Assembly (NCBI RefSeq): GCF_001612845.1
Contig: NZ_BDBF01000004.1
Coordinates: 81,905-145,904, forward strand
Length of the DNA: 64,000 bases
Origin: Nocardia elegans NBRC 108235
GTDB taxonomy: Bacteria; Actinomycetota; Actinomycetes; Mycobacteriales; Mycobacteriaceae
Direction of reading: 5' to 3'
Part shown: positions 46,234-53,964 of the stretch, in pieces
Position numbering within the stretch: position 1 is the first letter of the stretch
How the letters are laid out: every line of letters starts with the position of its first letter
Notes under the pieces: model-generated
What the model was told of the DNA's origin: nothing
Seen by the model: only the letters and a program-made list of their open reading frames with translations
The model's database searches: none
Translations under genes and position numbers: made by a program

Positions 46234-46269
46234 ACAGACGTCCGCGAGTGAGTCGAGAAGTGGGTAATC

Positions 46270-46794
46270 ATGTCTGATCTGAGCGAAATACCCTCCGACA
46301 GTGCGGGTTTGCGTCGCGCCTTCGCGCATTTTCCGAGCGGTGTGGTCGCGGTCTGCGCGGAATTCGACGGTGTTCCGGCCGGTTTGGTGGTGAGCACCTT
46401 CGTGCCCGTATCCCTGGATCCGCCGCTGGTGTCCTTCTGCGTGCAGAACAGCTCGACCACCTGGCCCAAACTGGTCGGCGCCCAGCGATTGGGTCTGAGT
46501 CTGCTCAGCGCCCACCAGGACGAGGCGGCGCAGCGAATGAGCAGCCGCAACGGCGACCGGTTCGGCGATGTCGAAGTGCAGCGGGGAGAGGGCGGTTCCC
46601 TCTTCGTCGGCGGCGCGGCGGCCTGGCTGGAGGGCACGGTGCACACGCAGGTGTCGGCCGGCGACCATCAGGTCGTCCTGGTGCAGATCACCCGCCTGGC
46701 GACGCGCTCACAGCACGAACCGCTGGTCTTTCACGGCAGCCGATTCCGCCGCCTGCATCCCGGCGCCGATCCGGCCTCAGCCGAGGTCGCGTAA
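46270..46794 (+). CDS. Flavin reductase family protein
   Basis: 174 aa. HpaC/DszD-type split barrel: RRAFAHFPSGVVAVCAEFDGVPAGLVVSTFVPVSLDPPLVSFCVQ (flavin-binding loop), then GLSLLSAHQDEAAQRMS and DHQVVLVQI. It reduces free FMN or FAD with NAD(P)H and supplies reduced flavin to the monooxygenases encoded upstream. It follows sfnB by 36 bp on the same strand. It overlaps the convergent hypothetical gene by 18 bp. Confidence 0.88.
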   Translation: MSDLSEIPSDSAGLRRAFAHFPSGVVAVCAEFDGVPAGLVVSTFVPVSLDPPLVSFCVQNSSTTWPKLVGAQRLGLSLLSAHQDEAAQRMSSRNGDRFGDVEVQRGEGGSLFVGGAAAWLEGTVHTQVSAGDHQVVLVQITRLATRSQHEPLVFHGSRFRRLHPGADPASAEVA

Positions 46795-47448
46795 CCCGTC
46801 CGGTCCCGGCCGCGAGGGCCGGAAACAGAGCCGCCGCCGCGGTCCGGGATCGGGAGCGGTGTGATCGAGCACCGCGGAGGCGAGCCCGCGCGCTCGCATG
46901 CCGGCACGGTCCATATCCTGGCTCAGCGCGTCCAGATGAATCAGCGTGTGCCGCAGCAGAATCGGGCCGATGTCGGCCGGTTCGACGCAGGCGTCGTGAT
47001 AGGCCCGCACCGCCCGCGGATCCTCGGTGAGCGCGGCGATGCCGCCCAGCCGCACCCGTTGCGTCAATCCGGTCCAGACCCGCTCGTCCTCGGCGTTGCG
47101 CAGATCCCGCCAGCCCCCGCGGTAATCCAGGTCGCGGATGATCGCATCGGCCGGTTTGCCGGTCCGGGTCTCACCGACGACCGCCCAGAGCGCCAGCAGC
47201 CAACTCAGGGCCCAGAGAACGGTGTCCGGCTCGCGGCGGTACAGCGTGTGCAGATCCGACCACGCCTCGTACTGGGTGAGCAGATTGGCCCAGTCGAAGA
47301 CCAGCGTCTCGACCTCGCGCAGCAGTGGAGCGGGCAGGTCCTCGTCCGAGGGCCGCACGATCTCGACCGCGCGGCCGGAAACCGGATCGCGCAGTTCGAC
47401 CATGTCGGTCTCGGCTGTCGCGACCCATCTATACGGTTCCCCGGCCAT
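46777..47448 (-). CDS. Unrecognised helical protein
   Basis: 223 aa from the ATG at 47448. No domain recognised. The sequence is mostly helical and Trp-rich in the middle (VFDWANLLTQYEAWSDLHTLY; WALSWLLALWAVVGE). No signal peptide is visible; LSWLLALWAVV is hydrophobic but short for a TM helix. A C-terminal Arg/Pro tail contains one Cys. It is convergent with the flavin reductase gene (18-bp overlap). It looks like a real gene from frame length and codon pattern, but its role is unknown. Confidence 0.6.
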   Translation of the reverse strand: MAGEPYRWVATAETDMVELRDPVSGRAVEIVRPSDEDLPAPLLREVETLVFDWANLLTQYEAWSDLHTLYRREPDTVLWALSWLLALWAVVGETRTGKPADAIIRDLDYRGGWRDLRNAEDERVWTGLTQRVRLGGIAALTEDPRAVRAYHDACVEPADIGPILLRHTLIHLDALSQDMDRAGMRARGLASAVLDHTAPDPGPRRRLCFRPSRPGPDGLRDLG

Positions 47449-47554
47449 CCTTCGGATTGAGCCACGAATTCGCCGGGGGTGCAAGCAGAACGCCCGTGAT
47501 GTCCGAAACCGGTGTCGCGGCGCGGCGCGGTCCGCCCCGCGACACCGGCCCGGA

Positions 47555-48175
47555 TCAGGGCTGTCCGCTCACGACCGCGTTGACGGCGTCCAGGAAAGGC
47601 TGGCCGCCCATCGCGTATCCGCCCGCGATGGCGCCGACCACCATGCCGATCGGCCCGGTGATGATGCTGAAGAAGCCCATCCCGAGGACGGCGCCGATCA
47701 GGCCGCCGAGCACGCCACCGGCCACCAGGCCGACAACGTTCTGATTGATTTCGTTGGTCAGCCGCGCCATCGAATTGATCGGCTGCATCTCGCCGATCTC
47801 GGTGGCGGTGGCCTTGGGCTCGAGCACGACCTTGTGCCCGTCGTCGCTGATGTGTTGCGCGACATGGACCGTGCTGCCGGCCATCCGGTACGTCAGCGGC
47901 ACCGTGACGAGGTCGGCGCCGTTGTCGGACTTCAGGGCCACTGCGGTCGCGTCCTTGTCGACCTCGAATCGCCCGTGCTCGACGACAGCGGTCAGGACCC
48001 GCGAAAAGTCGCTGAGTACAGCGTGATAGGTGACTCCGCGGTCGGTTCCGGAGGTGGTGATCTCTTTGGCGGCGGCCGGTGGTGCGGCCGGGGGACTGGC
48101 GTTCACGGTTCCCGCGGTGATCCCGACCGTGGCCACCGCCAGGATCGAGGTTGCGGCGAACGTGCCGAACTTCAT
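47555..48175 (-). CDS. Secreted protein with Gly-rich hydrophobic hairpin, paralogue 3
   Basis: 206 aa, ATG at 48175 after AAGGAAT. The signal peptide ends TAGTVNA-SP, the same as paralogue 2. The mature part has a beta-rich domain (GVTYHAVLSDFSRVL; ADLVTVPLTYRMAGSTVHVAQ) and a C-terminal Gly-rich hydrophobic pair (GLVAGGVLGGLIGAVLGMGF; GMVVGAIAGGYAMGG). It is diverged but has the same architecture as the two genes near 35-36 kb, 11 kb away. The function is unknown. Confidence 0.72.
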   Translation of the reverse strand: MKFGTFAATSILAVATVGITAGTVNASPPAAPPAAAKEITTSGTDRGVTYHAVLSDFSRVLTAVVEHGRFEVDKDATAVALKSDNGADLVTVPLTYRMAGSTVHVAQHISDDGHKVVLEPKATATEIGEMQPINSMARLTNEINQNVVGLVAGGVLGGLIGAVLGMGFFSIITGPIGMVVGAIAGGYAMGGQPFLDAVNAVVSGQP

Positions 48176-48476
48176 TCAGGATTCCTTCTCACGAGACTTC
48201 CGGCCGAACGGTCCGGACGAAAGCTGACAATAACGCGTCGAACGCTAATTGCCAGACTTGGTAATTCCGGAACCCGAACGGCGGCATTGTTGCGCGATCG
48301 TGATCAAGTAATTTAGTGAAAAAGAAACCTTTTTATTTTCGATGCGTCGGGCCCCGCCGCCGCCTCGACGTGAACGCCCGGATGGTGTATGCATTTGCGA
48401 GGTCTGCAAATTCGCAAGTGTTCTTCGATCATCGTTCGGGGTGGTTCGAAGCGTTACCGCTCTGGAGGACGAGTAC
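48176..48476. other. Divergent intergenic region, AT-rich
   Basis: 301 bp between divergent secreted-protein genes. A possible plus-strand promoter has TTGTTG near 48289, a 16-nt spacer and TAATTT. Further on, TTTGC...GCAAA near 48394-48413 forms a small inverted repeat. No ORF is supported. Confidence 0.4.
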
Positions 48477-49157
48477 GTGTCGCGCCGACGTGTTCAAGCC
48501 GGTGTCACCCTGACGGGCTTCGTGATTGCCGCCGCGCTGTCGGCGGCATGTCTGATCGCCGCCGCGCTGTCGTTCACCGCCGGCCGGCATCATTCGGACG
48601 AAACGCGTGCCGCGGCAGCGGTATCACCCACCACCACGGTCGCGCCCGTGGCCGCCGAGGCGCCCGCCCAGCCGACCGCCACCGGTGTCACCTCCTCGGC
48701 GTCGGACGAGCCGCTGGTGCTGAACAAGGGTGCCGATCAGAAGCATCCGGGCGAGACGGTGGCCGTCGGCGATTGTGTGGCCGCGGTGGTCGCCACGCCC
48801 GACGCCGGCGCGCCGGTGCAGAAAACCGCCTGCGCCGGTACGGATTCGCGCTACAAGGTCACCGCGAAGGCCGTCGCGGGCGCGCACTGCCCGGCCGATG
48901 CCGACCGCTCGGTGGCCGAGACGCTGCCCGGCGGTGCCACCGACACTCTCTGCCTCGACTTCAACTGGGTCACCGGCGCTTGCATGAGTATCGCCGACGG
49001 CAGCCCCACTCCCGTCGACTGTGCCACCGCCGCCCCGGGCCGGGTGCGCGTGGTGGAAATCAAGAACGGCACCACCGACGTCAACAGCTGCTCCGACGGT
49101 GATCGCGGATTCGTCTACAACGAAAGGCGTTTCGTGGTCTGCGTGACGCACTACTGA
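48477..49157 (+). CDS. LppU/SCO3897-like secreted or anchored protein
   Basis: 226 aa from the GTG at 48477, preceded by TGGAGGAC. An N-terminal TM/signal anchor (VIAAALSAACLIAAALSFTAG) and a Thr/Ala/Pro linker precede a domain with six Cys arranged as in LppU-type proteins: VGDCVAAVVAT, KTACAGTDSRYKVTAK, AHCPADAD, TLCLDFNWVTGACMS, and a final FVVCVTHY. Probably extracytoplasmic with disulfides. The function of this family is unknown. It overlaps the convergent SDR gene by 7 bp. Confidence 0.68.
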   Translation: MSRRRVQAGVTLTGFVIAAALSAACLIAAALSFTAGRHHSDETRAAAAVSPTTTVAPVAAEAPAQPTATGVTSSASDEPLVLNKGADQKHPGETVAVGDCVAAVVATPDAGAPVQKTACAGTDSRYKVTAKAVAGAHCPADADRSVAETLPGGATDTLCLDFNWVTGACMSIADGSPTPVDCATAAPGRVRVVEIKNGTTDVNSCSDGDRGFVYNERRFVVCVTHY

Positions 49158-50008
49158 GTGCCGCGCGCCGGGGCCGGCAGCAGTTTGCTGAACTCGCGGT
49201 TGGCAATTCGCGTCACCAGTTCGTACGGCCACGCGAACTTGCGGGCGAACCAGTAGCCGACGCGGATATCGGGCGAGGTGTGCACCAGGAAGCGGTTGTG
49301 CCGGACGCCGGCGATGATCCGGTCGGCGACCTTCTCCGGCGTCACCGCATGCCCCTCGAACAGTTTCACCATCCGCCGCACCCGCGGATCGTCGCGATCC
49401 ACGCCGACGATCTGCACGGTGCCCACCAGCGGCGTGCGCACCGCGCCGGGCACCACCAGGCTCACGCCGATGTCGTGGCGCTCCAAGTCGAATCGCAGCA
49501 CCTCCGACACTCCGCGCAGCCCGAACTTCGCGGCGCTGTAGGCCGCATGCCACGGCAGCGCGAGCAGCCCCGCGGCCGAGGAGACGTTGACCAGATGTCC
49601 GCCGCGCCCCGCCGCCACCATCGGCGGCACGAAGTTCTCGATGATGTGGATCGGGCCCATCAGGTTCACATCGACCATCGACTTCCAGTGGCGGTGCTCG
49701 AGATTCTCGACCGTGCCCCAGGTGGCGATGCCGGCGATATTCATGACCACGTCGAGGCTGCCGTACTCGTCGTGCACCCGCTTCGCCCACGAGGTCACCG
49801 CCTCGTAATCGGAGACGTCGAGCACCTGCGCCTCCAGCACCTCACCCCCGCCGGCGCGGATCCGCGCCGCCGTCTCGGCCAGCCCCTCGGCATCGATATC
49901 GGTCAGCACCAGCCGCATCCGCGCCGCGGCGGCGGCGACCGCGGTCGCCCGGCCGATCCCGCTGGCCGCGCCGGTGATCAGGCACTTCCGGCCGGTCAGA
50001 TCTTTCAT
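49151..50008 (-). CDS. Short-chain dehydrogenase/reductase (SDR)
   Basis: 285 aa, ATG at 50008. Classical SDR: GAASGIGRATA cofactor motif, TDIDAEGL with Asp favouring NAD(H), DVVMNIAGIATWG, Ser in NVSSAAG, and YSAAK as Tyr/Lys. The C-terminal 50 residues (HTSPDIRVGYWFARKFAWPYELVTRIANREFSKLLP) are amphipathic and resemble mycobacterial lipid-metabolism SDRs that sit on membranes. The substrate is unknown. An operator-like palindrome lies 26 bp upstream. Confidence 0.86.
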   Translation of the reverse strand: MKDLTGRKCLITGAASGIGRATAVAAAAARMRLVLTDIDAEGLAETAARIRAGGGEVLEAQVLDVSDYEAVTSWAKRVHDEYGSLDVVMNIAGIATWGTVENLEHRHWKSMVDVNLMGPIHIIENFVPPMVAAGRGGHLVNVSSAAGLLALPWHAAYSAAKFGLRGVSEVLRFDLERHDIGVSLVVPGAVRTPLVGTVQIVGVDRDDPRVRRMVKLFEGHAVTPEKVADRIIAGVRHNRFLVHTSPDIRVGYWFARKFAWPYELVTRIANREFSKLLPAPARGTQ

Positions 50009-50033
50009 CGTGGTCTCCCCTTATTTACGAACA

Positions 50034-50049
50034 CTATTGTTCACAATAG
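50034..50049. promoter_or_regulatory. Operator-like palindrome upstream of the SDR gene
   Basis: CTATTGT-TC-ACAATAG has perfect 7-bp arms and lies 26 bp upstream of the SDR start in an otherwise AT-richer stretch. This is a typical TetR-family operator size and position; no regulator gene adjoins it. Confidence 0.6.
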
Positions 50050-50272
50050 AGTTTTCCGGGCGGAGCGCTAGACACCCTAGGTGGTTGTCGCGCCGGCGCA
50101 CGTCGGTGTGACGTACCGCGGCTGCGCTCGGCCGCGTGCACGGGTCGGTGGAACCATCCGGCCGCGGTAGCCGCCGGTTGTCTTGCGCGTTACGGGATGG
50201 TGGGACCGGTCTCGACTCCGGACGGATCGGCTAGTGTGCTCTCGAGAACTCGATCAGGTGGGGGGTAATCGA

Positions 50273-50587
50273 ATGGCGCTGTTGCAGGCCGATATCGATG
50301 AGTTGCAGAAGTTGGCGGGCACGGTGACTCTGGCGGCCACGAACATCGCGAAGGTCGATATCGGAACGGCGGCAGCCGGTCTCGCTGCCGCACTGCCGGG
50401 CAGCGGGCTCGACGGTGTGTGCACCCAGGCGGGACAGTTCGTCGACGGCGCCTATCAGCGGGTTGCCGGCAAGTTCACGCAGGTGGCCGGGAAGATCATG
50501 ACCGCCTCCCAGTGGTATCTGGAAACCGATGAGAGCTTCGCCGACGATATGCGTAAGTTCGACGTCCACCACGCGGGAGGTCAGTGA
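50273..50587 (+). CDS. Small ESX/type VII secretion-type protein
   Basis: 104 aa, ATG at 50273. An EspC/WXG100-like helical protein with Gly/Ala-rich heptads and a C-terminal helix containing Y82-LET-D86, the YxxxD general type VII secretion signal. It overlaps the next gene, which carries a W-x-G turn; such pairs typically form heterodimers for secretion. No ESX machinery (EccC and others) lies in this window. Confidence 0.72.
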   Translation: MALLQADIDELQKLAGTVTLAATNIAKVDIGTAAAGLAAALPGSGLDGVCTQAGQFVDGAYQRVAGKFTQVAGKIMTASQWYLETDESFADDMRKFDVHHAGGQ

Positions 50588-52983
50588 TGGTCGCGCCGGG
50601 CACGACATCGCTGCTGCGGCCGAACGTCGAGAAGTGGAACACGGCCGCTCTCACCGACTTCGCCACCGCGATCAGCACCGCGAACAACGACACCTTCCAG
50701 GTCAACATCGACAATACGAAGAAGTTCTTCACCGACGCCGGAAATTCATGGCAAGGTGCGGCCTACAACGCGGCGTATGACCGTATCGGCGAGGATCACG
50801 ACCAGGCGCGCAAAGTGTGGGCCTATGTCGACGACCTCTGCACGGCGATCAAGACGGGCGCCGCCGACATCGATTCGCACCGCACGGTGCTGATGAACAA
50901 GGTTGCCGACGCGACAGCGGCCGGTCTGCGAGTTGCGGACAACTGGGTGGTCTGTGAGAAGGACGGCGTCGCCGCGGACGTCATCACCACGCATCAGGAC
51001 GCCATCAACGCGGCGTTCCACCCGTTCTCCGATGCGGTCGCCGGCGCCTGTACGAAAATTGCCGAGGCCGCGGAGTTGGTGCGTTCTGCCGGTGACCTGT
51101 TCGGTTCGGATCTCGACGTGAACGACGCCGGCACCCAGGGCGGGCGGCTCGGTGACGAGGACGGTAGAGAAGCTGCCGACGCGGCCAGGAATGGCGACCA
51201 GGCCAAATTGGACGAGGTTGCCGCCCATCTGCCGACTTACGTGCTGACGCCCGACCAAATCCAGGCCCTGTCCGAAGGCAAAGATGTGCCGACGCTCCCC
51301 GCCGAGGTGCAGGACTATTACCGCCACTTCTTCAACGCGGCCGGTAAGGACGGCCTGCTGGCGCTGAACGACCATCTGCAGGAACAGGCCACCGCCACCC
51401 CCGACCACCCGGCCAGCACGGTCGCGGCGGCTCAGCAGCGCGCCCTGGCGGACGGCATGATGGCGATCACCAACGAACATCTGGGTACCGGTACGGGCCC
51501 GGACGGCAAGCTCACCTCACCTGGCGCATACACCAACCTGCCGTCCGACATCCGCCAGGTGCTCTCCGGCCGCGCGGAAGAACGCAACAGTGAGGGAACG
51601 CCGAGTCCGGGCGCGAACCGTCAGGCCATGATGGACAAAGCCCGGCTCGCGAATCTGCTCTCCAAATCCGATCCGAACATGGTGGGCGGCACCACATTCA
51701 GCATGGAAGCCGCGCGCCAGGGCGCCAGTTTGGCCAACTACGTCGACAATGTCGACAAGAATATGGGCGGCGTCATGCCGCCCGGATTCCAGGACAGCGA
51801 CAAGGATGCGCTCCGGAAAGCGGCCTCCCAGTTCTTGGGAACCGGAGTTCGCAACCACGTTGCCGACTACCAGTTGATGACCGGACTCGATGCCACCACC
51901 GGCGCCAAGATCCCGGACGACCTGTCCTTCGGTGCCCAGGGCGACAAGTACCTCGCCCACGGCGATTACGACCCGCAGAAGTTCAACAGCGTTGTCTTCG
52001 GCCACGACTGGGGCGACCAAGGAAAAATGGCGTCCAACCTCTACGGCTGGACCGCCGACCACGCCCACGAACAGGGCCCCGAGGGCGATCTGGCCCGCAA
52101 GACGATGAGCGCCCTCCCCAGCGTCTTCGCGCCACACGACGGCGACAAGCTCATCACCGACAAAGACGGAAAACAGCTGTTCCAGCAGACGGTGGAGAAC
52201 TTCAACAAGAACCCGGAACTAGCGAATGCTCTTGCGCGCGTGGACGCTTCGAACATCGACGCGTTCTCGCAGGTCGGCTCCGACCCGCATGCGCCGAAGC
52301 CCGCGGCGCCGATGGAGGTTCGCGATGCCCAGCGCATGGCATTCCTCGCCAGCCAGACTCGAGAGGGGCGCGAGACCATAGATTTGGCCCGCCAAACCTA
52401 TGACAACGCCACGTTGTACTCGATCACCCATGGTGGTACGGCCGGAGACGTGAGCGCCCAGGACGCGATCCAGAAAATGGCCAGCCTCGACGGAATCGTC
52501 GACGACGCACAGCGAAACGCGCTGATCTACCAAGATCACAGCCACGTCGCCGACGAGAACGACCAGGCGCAGAAATCGCATGACGACAAGCAGGAGATCG
52601 GCGACAATGTGAAGAAGGTCGTCGATATGATTCCGGTGCCCGGTGGAAAAGTGGTAGGCACGGTCAAGGATTTTGCCGAGGACCCAGCGTATAAGGCATT
52701 GATGGAGGGTGTGAATCCGAAGCCGACTCCGCAAACTGTCCAGTATCCGTCGGTTCTACAGGTGGAGAAGGATGGCCAACAAGAATTCAGGGACAGGCTG
52801 AACACCTTTACCAATGCTGATGGCGGAAAGCTGGACCAGCATTCTGTGGATGAGTACATAAAAGCTTACAACCTCGAGTACAACGACACCGTTTCAGCTG
52901 ACCAGGTGCATGACAACAACTCCTTGGACGATTTGGCGAAGGGCGGCGCGCAAGCGCCGGACAATCCTGGCGCCGCCAAGTAG
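50587..52983 (+). CDS. Large WXG-type protein, probable type VII secretion substrate
   Basis: 798 aa from the ATG at 50587, with GGGAGG 6 nt upstream; a GTG at 50584 adds one residue. The N-terminal helical hairpin has W55-Q-G57. A long mostly helical, Asp/Asn/Gln-rich body follows (for example QVLSGRAEERNSEGTPSP; SFGAQGDKYLAHGDYDPQ; NVVFGHDWGDQG-like blocks). No signal peptide, and no recognised toxin or enzyme motif at the C-terminus. The body resembles mycobacterial proteins annotated as containing a TPR-repeat region (Rv3899c/Rv2082 type), a tentative comparison. The last 400 bp are visibly less GC-rich than neighbours. Confidence 0.75.
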   Translation: MVAPGTTSLLRPNVEKWNTAALTDFATAISTANNDTFQVNIDNTKKFFTDAGNSWQGAAYNAAYDRIGEDHDQARKVWAYVDDLCTAIKTGAADIDSHRTVLMNKVADATAAGLRVADNWVVCEKDGVAADVITTHQDAINAAFHPFSDAVAGACTKIAEAAELVRSAGDLFGSDLDVNDAGTQGGRLGDEDGREAADAARNGDQAKLDEVAAHLPTYVLTPDQIQALSEGKDVPTLPAEVQDYYRHFFNAAGKDGLLALNDHLQEQATATPDHPASTVAAAQQRALADGMMAITNEHLGTGTGPDGKLTSPGAYTNLPSDIRQVLSGRAEERNSEGTPSPGANRQAMMDKARLANLLSKSDPNMVGGTTFSMEAARQGASLANYVDNVDKNMGGVMPPGFQDSDKDALRKAASQFLGTGVRNHVADYQLMTGLDATTGAKIPDDLSFGAQGDKYLAHGDYDPQKFNSVVFGHDWGDQGKMASNLYGWTADHAHEQGPEGDLARKTMSALPSVFAPHDGDKLITDKDGKQLFQQTVENFNKNPELANALARVDASNIDAFSQVGSDPHAPKPAAPMEVRDAQRMAFLASQTREGRETIDLARQTYDNATLYSITHGGTAGDVSAQDAIQKMASLDGIVDDAQRNALIYQDHSHVADENDQAQKSHDDKQEIGDNVKKVVDMIPVPGGKVVGTVKDFAEDPAYKALMEGVNPKPTPQTVQYPSVLQVEKDGQQEFRDRLNTFTNADGGKLDQHSVDEYIKAYNLEYNDTVSADQVHDNNSLDDLAKGGAQAPDNPGAAK

Positions 52984-52990
52984 GAGAATT

Positions 52991-53554
52991 GTGAAACTAT
53001 ACTCTTCGCGCAGGAAAGCTCTAAGCATATCGGTATGTGTTATCGGATCGGCTGCATCTCTGATGCTCGGCGGGTGCGGCACCGGAGCTGGGAACTCTCA
53101 ATCCAGTACGGCATTGCCGACCACGTTGTCCAGTGCATTCGATCCGTGTATCAGTATCCCTGGTGACGTGCTCGAGTCAGTGAAGTTGCAGCCGGAGGGG
53201 CGACCGATACCGGCTAGAGTTGGCGGTGCCGGCGAGCAGTACAAGGGTTGTGAATTCCGAACGCGGGAGGATGCGGATCCGGACCGCGGGCCCGACGTCC
53301 ATATTCAGGTAACCAATATGACGATGAGTTATTACGAGGCCAACTTTCGGCCGGGCCGGCAATTCAGAGCGTTCCGGATCGACGGGCGAGATGTGGCGAC
53401 GGCAGGGGAGCAGGGCGGTACTTACTGCTCGATGCTGATCGGCCTTCGAAGCGGTGGTGTGAAACTTTCCACCACAACGTCCAAGAATGACTCATGCCAG
53501 GTGCTGACCGACGTCGCAACGGCCGTCATTCCGCACATTCCCCAAGACGCGTAA
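52991..53554 (+). CDS. DUF3558 lipoprotein
   Basis: 187 aa from the GTG at 52991, with AGGAG just upstream and 7 bp after the preceding stop. Lipobox LGGC places the lipidated Cys at C29. The DUF3558 pattern includes FDPCISIPGDVLESVKLQPEG, YKGCEFRT and TYCSMLIGLRSGG. An extracytoplasmic lipoprotein of unknown function, common next to ESX-type substrates in Nocardia. Codon use is visibly more AT-tolerant than the window average. Confidence 0.85.
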   Translation: MKLYSSRRKALSISVCVIGSAASLMLGGCGTGAGNSQSSTALPTTLSSAFDPCISIPGDVLESVKLQPEGRPIPARVGGAGEQYKGCEFRTREDADPDRGPDVHIQVTNMTMSYYEANFRPGRQFRAFRIDGRDVATAGEQGGTYCSMLIGLRSGGVKLSTTTSKNDSCQVLTDVATAVIPHIPQDA

Positions 53555-53662
53555 GCTCGATGCGGTTTGCCTCATGAAGTCTCCTCGGACGCGGATGTAA
53601 CGGCTTGTTTGCTCGCGGCGATCGAAACATATCATCACAACAGCGAGCGAGGGGTAATTTTT

Positions 53663-53913
53663 GTGAGCATCATCCGATTGCCTTCTCTGCCTTTGCCGCT
53701 GCCGCGCTAATCGGTGCCGGAGTGGGCGCAGCCCAGGCTGCCGCACCCGCGGTCACGCCCGCCGCTGTCGCCGTCGCCGATACGACGCCTACCGAACCGT
53801 CGACCGGTACCGGTAGCGCGGCGCTGCTGCCGTCGCTACTACAGGCGCTGGCATCCGGGAGCGCCCAGGCGGGCGGCACCACCACCACGTCGCCGGGAGG
53901 CACCACCAGCTAG
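53663..53913 (+). pseudogene. Small secreted Ala/Thr-rich peptide gene with apparent frameshift in the signal peptide
   Basis: GTG at 53663 has GAGGGG upstream and begins like a signal peptide (SIIRLPS), but its frame stops at TAA 53708-53710. The +2 frame from about 53670 onward reads IAFSAFAAAALIGAGVGAAQA-AP, a proper signal-peptide core, followed by an Ala/Pro/Thr/Ser-rich tail to 53913. A one- or two-base indel near 53670-53680 would join them. Either a pseudogene or a sequence error; an alternative TTG start at 53605 in the second frame is less convincing. Confidence 0.45.
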
Positions 53914-53964
53914 TTCTGGTTGATCGGAATGCGAAATTCTAGGCAGAGAGGGGCGATGTCGTCC

